11,683 nucleotides of DNA from an uncultured Christensenella sp. (GTDB lineage Bacteria > Bacillota > Clostridia > Christensenellales > Borkfalkiaceae), in contig CAJTRW010000030.1 in NCBI GenBank assembly GCA_910578765.1, forward strand, positions 8,474 to 20,156. Direction: 5' to 3'. Shown piece after piece: positions 1 to 7,400 of this stretch. Numbering within the stretch: position 1 is the first letter of the stretch; every line of letters begins with the position of its first letter. Both the position numbers and the translations under genes were made by a program. Below the pieces are notes generated by a model. The model did not search any database, was not told the DNA's origin, and saw only the letters and a list, made by a program, of their open reading frames with translations.

Positions 1-32
1 CGCGCCGCTTTACGTTTATCGCCGTGCGTTTG

Positions 33-61
33 TTGCAAATTTTTCAGTCGTATGATAAAAT
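33..61 (+). promoter_or_regulatory. Sigma-A-type promoter of the GH3-SGNH operon, predicted to give a leaderless mRNA
   Basis: The -35 box is TTGCAA (33-38), the spacer is 17 bases, and the -10 box is TAAAAT (56-61), preceded by an extended -10 TATGA (51-55). A transcript would start at about 68-71, while the ATG is at 71. There is no purine-rich Shine-Dalgarno sequence before the ATG, so a leaderless or nearly leaderless message is inferred. The same geometry recurs at 8701-8729, which strengthens the call. The transcription start itself is not visible from sequence. Confidence 0.65.
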
Positions 62-70
62 TATCGTGAA

Positions 71-2350
71 ATGAAAAAACAAAATGCGGAAAAATTCGAT
101 ATTGATAAAAAAGCTTCGCTATTGACCGGCGCAAGCTATTGGCGTAGTGCGTCGTTGGAGGGCGAGGTGCGTTCCGTCCGCTTTTCGGACGGACCTTCCG
201 GCGTGCGCGCGCAGGGCAAGCGCGGCGATTATCTGGGCGTAAACGGTTCTTTCCCCGCAACTTGCTATCCCTCTCATTCCGCGCTTTCGTGCAGCTGGAA
301 TGAAAATCTTTGCGAAAAGATTGCGGGGGAAATAGCGGAGGAGGCTAAGTTTTTCGGCGTGGACGTATTGCTCGCACCCGATTTAAACATTAAACGCAAT
401 CCCCTTTGCGGCAGGAACTTCGAATATTTTTCCGAGGACCCCTATTTAAACGGCAGACTGGGCGCGGCGTACGTCGGCGGTCTGCGCGCGTACGGGGTCG
501 GCTCGTGCGTGAAGCACTTTGCGGCGAACAATGCGGAGTTCGGCAGAATGGTCTGCGACAGCGTCGTGGACGCGCGTACCTTGCGCGAAATTTATCTGAC
601 CCCTTTCGAAATAGCGGTAAAGTCGTCGCAGCCGGAGGCGGTTATGACGGCTTACAACAAGGTCAACGGCGTTTACTGCAATGAAAACGCCTATCTTCTG
701 GATACCGTTTTGCGCGGCGAATGGGGCTTTAACGGCGCCGTAATTTCCGACTGGGGCGGCACGCACGACCGCATTGCCGCCGTTAAAGCGGGGGCGGATT
801 TGGAAATGCCGTCATGCGAAATAACACATGAAGAAATACGCTCTGCGATAAAAGCGGGTATTCTTACGGAAGACGATATAGATAAATGCGCGCGCAGAAT
901 AGTAAGGCTGGCGTCCGTCGTCACGCCGCGGGCAAGGGAATGTAATTTTTCCGCTCATGCGGAAACTGCGTCCGCCGCCGCGGCGGAGTGCGCCGTACTT
1001 TTGAAAAACGACGGAACGCTTCCGCTTGACGGTAAAGGTAAAACCGTGCTTGTCGGCGGCTTTGCGGACAGACCTTTGATACAGGGCGGCGGTTCTTCCA
1101 AGGTCAATCCCAAAAACCGCGAAAGCCTGCGCGGCTGTCTGCACGGAACGGTTGACGGGTTTGCGTACGGCTACAAAACCGACGGAAAACACTGCAAACG
1201 CCGTGAAAAACGGGCTTTGAAGCTTTGCGCCGAGGCGGATAACGTAATTTACTGTATGGGACTTCCGAAGGGCGACAGAGAGGCGGTTGACAGAAAAGAC
1301 TTGTCTTTGCCCGAAAATCAGACGGAACTGCTTAAAAAAATATATTCTCTCGGTAAAAAAGTTATAGTCGTGCTTTATTGCGGCTGCGTTGTAGACACAA
1401 GCTGGGATAACGGCGCGTCCGCATTGCTGTTGGTAGGGCTTGCGGGTCAGGGCGGAGCGCGCGCGGCGGCGGATATACTTACCGGCAAGGCAAATCCGTC
1501 GGGCAAGCTTACGGAATCTTTTCCTTTAAATCTTGCAGACGTTCCCTCCTCGGAGTATTTCGGAAAAAGTCCTTATTACACCGTTTACGGCGAGGGTATG
1601 CAGGTGGGTTACAGGTATTTTTCCGCCCATCCCGAAAAAATAAAATACCCTTTCGGATACGGTCTGTCTTATACACGCTTCGTTTATTCGGGCACAAAGA
1701 CGGAATCGGGCGGAATAAGTTTTAATATAAAAAACGATGGAGAGGCGGACGGCGCGGAAGCTGCGCAGCTTTACGTGCGCTTCCCCGACGGGGCGAACGC
1801 GCCTTTTATACAGCTTAAAGGATTTACGAAAATATTTTTAAGGGCGGGCGAGAGTAAAAAAGCGTTTATTCCCTTCGACGAATACACTTTCCGTTCCTAC
1901 GACGGCGAAAATTCACGCTGGGTGGAAGTTGCGGGCAAGTATACTTTTTATATCGGCGCTTCCTCGCAGGACATGCGCCTTGTCGGCGTGGTGGAAAGAA
2001 AGGGGGCGCATACGTCCGTCCCCGCGGAAAAGACCGACGGGCTGACGCCTTTCGTCTGCGAAATAAAAAGGGACGCAAAAGGCAGGGTAATTGCGGACGA
2101 ATACACCCCGCTGTGCGAGCTTAAAAATGCCGTCGGGATAGCGGGCAGGGTTTTTTCCGGTCTCGCTCTTTTTGCCGTGCGCGGCAAGGATACGGTTTAC
2201 GGGTCCATGCGGCATTTGCCGCTTCGCACGCTTGCGCAGTTCGGCAGCTTCAAGCGTAAAACACTGCGCGGCATGATTTTAATGTTCAACGGAAAATTTT
2301 TCAAAGGTTTAAATGAAATTTTCTCGAATAAAACGGACGGTGACATATGA
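71..2350 (+). CDS. Glycoside hydrolase family 3 beta-glycosidase (beta-glucosidase/beta-xylosidase type), cytoplasmic
   Basis: This GH3 enzyme would release terminal beta-linked sugars from oligosaccharides. The 759-residue length is normal for three-domain GH3 enzymes, and no signal peptide is seen, so it acts in the cytoplasm. The N-terminal barrel (about 10-285) carries the LLTGA and FSDGPSGVR motifs, KHFAANN (K148, H149) and the nucleophile motif ISDW (D227). The alpha/beta sandwich (about 300-510) has GGGSSKVNP, an xExxDR motif (E404) and NPSGKL. A fibronectin III-like domain follows (about 540-640), ending near YTFYIGASS. A roughly 120-residue C-terminal extension has no function I recognise. 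The GQE acid/base site of many family members reads GQGG here (Q460-G462), so the proton donor is unclear. The start at 71 fits the family N terminus, although no Shine-Dalgarno sequence precedes it. The last codons overlap the next gene by four bases. The exact sugar specificity cannot be told. Confidence 0.93.
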   Translation: MKKQNAEKFDIDKKASLLTGASYWRSASLEGEVRSVRFSDGPSGVRAQGKRGDYLGVNGSFPATCYPSHSALSCSWNENLCEKIAGEIAEEAKFFGVDVLLAPDLNIKRNPLCGRNFEYFSEDPYLNGRLGAAYVGGLRAYGVGSCVKHFAANNAEFGRMVCDSVVDARTLREIYLTPFEIAVKSSQPEAVMTAYNKVNGVYCNENAYLLDTVLRGEWGFNGAVISDWGGTHDRIAAVKAGADLEMPSCEITHEEIRSAIKAGILTEDDIDKCARRIVRLASVVTPRARECNFSAHAETASAAAAECAVLLKNDGTLPLDGKGKTVLVGGFADRPLIQGGGSSKVNPKNRESLRGCLHGTVDGFAYGYKTDGKHCKRREKRALKLCAEADNVIYCMGLPKGDREAVDRKDLSLPENQTELLKKIYSLGKKVIVVLYCGCVVDTSWDNGASALLLVGLAGQGGARAAADILTGKANPSGKLTESFPLNLADVPSSEYFGKSPYYTVYGEGMQVGYRYFSAHPEKIKYPFGYGLSYTRFVYSGTKTESGGISFNIKNDGEADGAEAAQLYVRFPDGANAPFIQLKGFTKIFLRAGESKKAFIPFDEYTFRSYDGENSRWVEVAGKYTFYIGASSQDMRLVGVVERKGAHTSVPAEKTDGLTPFVCEIKRDAKGRVIADEYTPLCELKNAVGIAGRVFSGLALFAVRGKDTVYGSMRHLPLRTLAQFGSFKRKTLRGMILMFNGKFFKGLNEIFSNKTDGDI

Positions 2351-3495
2351 GCAAATGGGTGACGGTATGGGGGAACGCAACCTCGGTAGCGGAGCGTAGA
2401 CCGGAAACTTATGCGCGCGATATAACGTTGCGTTATCCCGTGACATGTGCGTTCGGCGGCGACGCGTTGCGTCTGCATTTTTCTAATTTCTGCGGAACAG
2501 AGCCCGTTACGCTTACGCGCGTTTCGGTCGCTTCCGCCGTGTCCGACAGGGAAATAACTTTAAAGGACGCGGCTGTGGTCACTTTCGGCGGAAGCGAAAG
2601 CGTGACGATACCCGCCGGCGGAGAGCTGTTTTCCGACGAGATACCTTTCCGCGTAAAGCCGAAGAGCAAAATATCCGTAAGTATTTATTTGAAAGATTTT
2701 ACGCTTATGCGCTCGGCGGTGGTGATAACGGGTCCGTTGTCGCACGGCTTCTTTTCGCTGGGGGACAGGGTTTTCGACGCGGTTCTGCCGATAGAAAAAA
2801 CGCGCACGACAAGCACCTTTTATTTTCTGACCGGCGTGGATTTATTTACCTCCGACCAAGGCAGATGCGTTGTTTGCTACGGGGATTCCATTACGGCGCA
2901 AAGCTGGCCGGATTATCTGTCTTTGCAGTGCATGGACGACCCATACAATAAAACGGCGGTAGTGCGGCGGGCGGCAAGCGGAACGCGCGTTTTAAGGGAA
3001 TACGAATGCATAACCTACGAAAGCTACGGTCTTAGCGGCAGGCACCGCTTCGAGCGGGAAATTTCCGCCGTAAGCGGCGCGGATACGGTAATTATACAGC
3101 AGGGTATAAACGACATAATCCACCCCGTGGGTACGGACGTCAATCCGTTCCGTCCGATGTCCGACCTGCCTACCGCGGAACAGCTTGCGGAGGGGATAGA
3201 ATATTATATAGATACCGCAAAAAAATACGGTTTAAATGTTTATCTGGGCACGCTTTTGCCTATTTACGGCTGGCGGACTTACGCCCCTTTCCGCGAGGAG
3301 CTGAAAAACGTTTTCAACGGTATGCTTCGCGCAAATAAGCGCGTTGCGGGGTGTATAGACTTCGATAAAGCTCTGCGCGGAGAAAATACCGCAATGTTTG
3401 CGGATGGATTCGACAGCGGCGACCATCTTCACCCTTCCGAAAGCGCGTATAAAAAAATGGCGGAAACGGCATATTCTATTATAAATGAAAAATAA
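2347..3495 (+). CDS. SGNH/GDSL-family esterase with N-terminal beta-rich domain
   Basis: This is a serine esterase, probably removing acetyl or other acyl groups from carbohydrates or small molecules. The first 165 or so residues resemble the beta-sandwich found before the catalytic domain in one SGNH subgroup (VWGNA near the start, then LRLHFSN and VTFGGSESVTIPAG). The catalytic domain (about 172-378) has block I GDSIT with the nucleophile S181, block III GIND (G253-D256) and block V DHLHPS with D359 and H362. No signal peptide is present, so it should act in the cytoplasm with the GH3 enzyme. Its ATG overlaps the GH3 stop (ATGA) and there is only a weak ribosome binding site, which indicates translational coupling. 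The partnership suggests that esterified oligosaccharides are deacylated before or during glycoside cleavage. That substrate assignment is inference; the SGNH family call is firm. Confidence 0.9.
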   Translation: MSKWVTVWGNATSVAERRPETYARDITLRYPVTCAFGGDALRLHFSNFCGTEPVTLTRVSVASAVSDREITLKDAAVVTFGGSESVTIPAGGELFSDEIPFRVKPKSKISVSIYLKDFTLMRSAVVITGPLSHGFFSLGDRVFDAVLPIEKTRTTSTFYFLTGVDLFTSDQGRCVVCYGDSITAQSWPDYLSLQCMDDPYNKTAVVRRAASGTRVLREYECITYESYGLSGRHRFEREISAVSGADTVIIQQGINDIIHPVGTDVNPFRPMSDLPTAEQLAEGIEYYIDTAKKYGLNVYLGTLLPIYGWRTYAPFREELKNVFNGMLRANKRVAGCIDFDKALRGENTAMFADGFDSGDHLHPSESAYKKMAETAYSIINEK

Positions 3496-3528
3496 CCCGT
3501 GCGGACTGTTTGGCAGTCCGCACGGGTT
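3494..3528. terminator. Bidirectional intrinsic terminator between convergent genes
   Basis: A perfect 15-base-pair stem (AACCCGTGCGGACTG, 3494-3508, paired with 3514-3528) closes a five-base loop. On the plus strand it is followed by TTATAT, a weak U-tract. On the minus strand it is followed by TATTTTTC, a better U-tract for the convergent gene that stops at 3543. The last two bases of the SGNH stop codon are already part of the stem. Confidence 0.85.
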
Positions 3529-3542
3529 TATATGACAATTAA

Positions 3543-4196
3543 TTAAGGCTCTCGTAAAAAGAATTTTTCAAACCAACCGTTCGGCTTTTTGACGCGCTTC
3601 TTTTTCTTTTTGGGGTTAAGCTTGCTTTTGCCGTATTCGGTTATCGCGGCGCAGTCGTCGGCGCTTAAAAAGCGGACGGGATGTTCGCCGTCCCAGCGCA
3701 CCATAATCAGGTCGTTCAATTTGCAAATTTTAGAAACGCTGCATTGTTCTTCAAACAATCCGCTAAGTTCCGCCCAGTCGTAAACAGACCAGTCTATTGC
3801 GAAAAACCGTCTTTTCCCGTCGAAAGATTTTTTCCGCCACAAAGGGTGCCCGTAGGAAGCCGTCCAAATCCCCTCGTTTGTGACGACAACGTGTTTTACG
3901 TACTTCCACATGCGTATACCTATAAGCACGGATATCAGATAGATAAAAGGTCCCAGGCAGTTAAAAAATACAATTATCGCAAAACTCAAGTCGCGCGTGC
4001 CGTCTGATTTGAAAATAAAGAAAAGTAGAAGTCCTACGCTAAGCAGGGTAAAAACAAGACACTGCCAAAAAAACTTACCGAAAAACAGTCTTAAAAAATA
4101 TCCCGTTCCTTTTTTGGTAAAGTGTCCGAAAATTTCCGTTTCTCCTTCGGGCGAAAACGTGTTGCGCGCTTGCATAAATTTTTCGGTTCCGTTCAT
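3543..4196 (-). CDS. Hypothetical two-helix membrane protein with cytoplasmic, possibly PH-like domain and polybasic tail
   Basis: I do not recognise a named family for this 217-residue protein. After about 40 mostly polar residues come two hydrophobic helices (about 43-62 and 71-94) joined by a short charged loop. Positive residues flank both helices on the presumed cytoplasmic side (KK before the first, RMWKYVKH after the second). The remaining 120 residues begin with a strand-like segment (KHVVVTNEGIWTAS) and contain several aromatic/charged strands. This architecture resembles small bacterial proteins in which a PH-like domain follows a membrane hairpin (YcxB-like), but that is a weak analogy. 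The C terminus is strongly basic (PKKKKKRVKK). The gene has its own promoter and an AAGGAG site six bases before the ATG. It is divergent from the M60 gene and convergent with the SGNH gene, so it is transcribed alone. Confidence 0.75.
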   Translation of the reverse strand: MNGTEKFMQARNTFSPEGETEIFGHFTKKGTGYFLRLFFGKFFWQCLVFTLLSVGLLLFFIFKSDGTRDLSFAIIVFFNCLGPFIYLISVLIGIRMWKYVKHVVVTNEGIWTASYGHPLWRKKSFDGKRRFFAIDWSVYDWAELSGLFEEQCSVSKICKLNDLIMVRWDGEHPVRFLSADDCAAITEYGKSKLNPKKKKKRVKKPNGWFEKFFLREP

Positions 4197-4223
4197 TTCA
4201 GTCTCCTTGACATATATGTTTTT

Positions 4224-4252
4224 ATTCTATCATATAAAAAATTCAAAATCAA
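4224..4252 (-). promoter_or_regulatory. Promoter of the minus-strand membrane-protein gene
   Basis: Read on the minus strand: -35 TTGATT (4247-4252), a 17-base spacer ending in the extended -10 TATGA, and -10 TAGAAT (4224-4229). A start near 4217 gives a leader of about 20 bases containing AAGGAGA (4202-4208), well placed for the ATG at 4196. The arrangement is a conventional leadered gene. Confidence 0.7.
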
Positions 4253-4320
4253 TAATAAACCGTAAAAACCTTATCTGTCGCACGGCTTAATTTTATTGCA
4301 ATTTTTTCACCGTTTTAAAA

Positions 4321-4349
4321 TTGACTTTTATTTAATAATATGTTATAAG
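4321..4349 (+). promoter_or_regulatory. Promoter of the M60 peptidase gene
   Basis: The -35 is TTGACT (4321-4326), the spacer is 17 bases ending in the extended -10 TATGT, and the -10 is TATAAG (4344-4349). The predicted start is near A4356, giving a leader of about 48 bases. The position rules out the in-frame TTG at 4296 as translation start, because that codon lies upstream of the promoter. The 68 bases between this -35 and the divergent -35 at 4247-4252 are AT-rich. They include a short ATTGCAAT palindrome (4295-4302), too common a word to call an operator. Confidence 0.75.
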
Positions 4350-4391
4350 ATTAATATTGTCCGTAAAGACATACTGCTAAAACCGAAATTT

Positions 4392-4398
4392 AAAGGAG
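4392..4398 (+). promoter_or_regulatory. Ribosome binding site that fixes the GTG start of the M60 gene
   Basis: AAAGGAG lies five bases before GTG 4404. The protein from this GTG begins with a lysine-rich n-region and a hydrophobic core, a proper signal sequence. Starting 36 codons earlier would place a non-signal-like stretch in front of it. Confidence 0.85.
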
Positions 4399-4403
4399 CA
4401 ACA

Positions 4404-7400
4404 GTGAAAATCAAGAATACAGGCAAAAACATAATTAAAAAGTTTTTATGTGCGGCGACTGCCGCGGTTCTTGCGTGCGGAATGCTTATAGCGCCCGCGT
4501 GCGGCGGTAAAAAGGTGAAAAACTTTCAGCCGCCCGAAAGCACTTTGCCTACGGAAGATAAATTTGCGTTGAACAAATACAGCTATGAAGAACTTTCCGA
4601 AGTGCAGACGACTTTGCGCGCAGACGTAAGGAACGTTTTGGAGCGCAATCTCCCGCGTTCCAAGCCCGAAATTTTAGGCGACAATTATTCCGTTATTTAC
4701 AATACGGAAACCCAAGAGCTTACGACCGATTTCGAAAATCTGGTCGAAAGCACCGAAACCTTGAAGACGGCTACAATTACGTTCGATAAATATCCTTCGC
4801 CCAATCTTGTAGGTTACGGCATGAAAAGCGCGGATTCCACGGTGGTCGGAACGGGCTTAGGCTGTGACGGCGTGGACGATTTCTCCAACGGTACGGCTGC
4901 GGGAACGGCTGTTCCGGCGGGCAAAACGGGCGATTTGAATTATTCGCTTTTCTATAAATACATGCTTTTGTCGCAGGGTATGCACCTTTCGACCGAGGCG
5001 GAGTACCGTTCGGCTAACGGAACGCTTACGCAGGAATGGCTTAAAAAGCACCCCGCCGCAGACGAACAGTACGGCGCGGTTCTCGGTGAAAACAACGCTG
5101 TTAAAAAGGAAATAACGTTAGACCCTATCTACCGTTCGTATCACGCTACGGGGCTTTATCTGCCCGCAGGCGAAGCTATAACGGTAAAGGTGGAGGGGCT
5201 TAAACCCGGGGAGCGCATTTCCGTCGTGCTCGGCGTTCAAAATACGCTTGCCTGGCGCGGCGATGCAAACAACGCGGCTTTCAACGCAATAGCCGGCAAT
5301 ATAAAAAACGTCAAGGTTACGTCCTCTAAGGACGCGTATTTCACAAAAGCGGACGTACTTGTCGCAAACGGCAAATTGGACGGCAACGTGGCGTTGCAGC
5401 CGCAGTGGGCCAGACAGCACTGGCTTTTGCCCTGGCTTAGCGCCGAATTCACTTTTACGGAAAATAAGGAATATACTATCGGCACGCCGTTCGGCGGACT
5501 GATAGAAATAGGAATGGGCAACTGCTATTCCAGGGTCAAGACGACCTTCACGGGCGCGGTCGAAACTCCGCATTACGTGCTGGGGCAGACCATGACCGAC
5601 TATTTCGACGAATATCTGCGCAACGCGCCCGGCGTCATAGCCGTTCTCGATACCGAAAACGGTCAGCTTATAGGACCCACGGGAGAGATGGGTACCGCAA
5701 GATACATGCGTCAGGTTAAAGCCGACGAAATCGACAAGCTTGCCATGCTTTGGCACTCTTTCCTGTCCGTAAACGAGTCGTTTACAGGCGGCGTCTATAA
5801 CCGTTTCAATAAAGTAATGTTCGACTGGCACGTTCCCGCGGGTGCGGCGGTGTCGCTGGGAAATTATTCCTTTGCGCAGCCCACCGAATGGTTCGGCGAC
5901 GCTATGAATTACAGGGGACTTCTTGCAAGGGGTACCTGGGGTACTTTGCATGAAATCGGACATAACCATGCAGCCGCTTACGGAACACCTTGGGGCTTTG
6001 CGACGGGCAGAGAAGGCGAAGTAAGAAACAACGCGCTTACGCTTCTTTCATACATAATGTTCTGCGACGTAGGAACAACTATAAGAAACGGAGGCGGAGC
6101 GGAACACGGCGTATATGCCAATCCCTACAAAGTTTTGACGCAGACCCTGTCCTTTAAGGGCAGAAACGGCGACTTTGACGACGGCTCTTACGACTATTTC
6201 GCATGCCTCGGCATGTACGCCAACATAATGCACTCCTTCGGGGCGGAAAAATTTTACGAGCTGTTGTATACTTATAAAAACTATCCGTCTTTTGTTGCGG
6301 AAGGAACCAAGGGCAATAAACGTTCCGACTTCGCATACAGATGTTCCCGTATTTACGGAATGAACTTTATAAAATATTTCAACGTTTTCTATTGCGCAAA
6401 TATAACGGACGCTATGTTCACGGCAGAGCAGCTTGCCGAAATGAACGCCCTGCCCGATTATCAGCCCGTATCGAACTTTTTTGCGGGCGGCATAGACGGC
6501 GTTAAAACCTCCGGCGATTATAACGTGACGTTCGGTGAAGACATTCGGTTCGAGCTTTATAAAAAGACGATAAGCACGCTCGACACGACCGAGGCGAAGG
6601 GCTTTAAAATCCTTTCCGTGGATAAGCCCGACCACGGTAAAATCAAGCAGACGGGCGACGGAGTCTGGACGTATTCTTTCGACAAGAAGTATACGGGCGC
6701 GCAGGATAAGTTTTCTTTCACCGTACAGCTTAACGACGGCGTCGTCCATAAGTTTACGGTTTATTTGAGAATTTCCTACAACGGGTCGAGACTGTCCTAC
6801 TGGAAAAACGTTCAGGGCAGAAACTGGGACGCGGTGCTTAACGAGGTCGCGTCAAAGAATCCCGACGCGGTTGCGGGTAACGGGTCTGCGGATATAGGTT
6901 CGTACAACACGGAAAAAGGTCAGTACGACGTAAAGGTTTCCGAGTTTTACTGGCGCGCGCCGCAATCGGGCGAAGTTTCTTTCGCGGTTAAATGCGACGA
7001 CTGGGCAAGGGCATACTTCGGCAACGATTTCAACAGTCTTGAAGAATTGGGCGCCGTATCGACGTATACGGCTGGCTATAAGGATTTAGGCGTAACGCGC
7101 ACGGTAGAAAAAGGTAAAACCTACGCCGTGAAGCTGTTAAACGTAAATACAGGCGGCGGCGGGTCCGCCGCGATAGCGGTAAAATACGGCGACGAAGCCT
7201 TTGCTCCGTTTGTGACGACCGACATTTATCACCCCTCGTTTCCCAAGGATAAGCAGGCGGAGGTTTACGTATTCGAACCCGAGTATATCGTTTCCAAAAA
7301 GGACAGCATTAAGCTAAGTATAACCGGTACCGATAAAAGCGAGTGGACGGTTGCCAAAGCGCCGGAAAACATAGTCGGCGGAAGATACGACGTTTTGATA

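Noticed and set aside
1..32. Tail of an upstream gene or terminator at the left edge
   Set aside because: The 32 bases before the promoter show no stem-loop with a U-tract and no frame that can be assigned.
3681..4007. Plus-strand open frames opposite the minus-strand membrane-protein gene
   Set aside because: The minus-strand frame has a promoter, an AAGGAG site, membrane helices and a terminator. The plus frames have none of these.
4253..4320. Operator or riboswitch between the divergent promoters
   Set aside because: Only a short ATTGCAAT palindrome is visible, expected by chance in AT-rich sequence. No conserved aptamer-like structure was recognised.
4296..4403. In-frame TTG start 36 codons upstream of the M60 GTG start
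   Set aside because: It lies upstream of the predicted promoter, has no ribosome binding site, and would bury the signal sequence. GTG 4404 has AAAGGAG five bases before it.
5118..5969. 283-codon open frame on the minus strand inside the M60 gene
   Set aside because: Its protein shows no recognisable domain or low-complexity logic and no promoter or ribosome binding site was seen. It mirrors the strong third-position bias of the sense gene, as do similar frames at 6048-6749 and 7314-7910.
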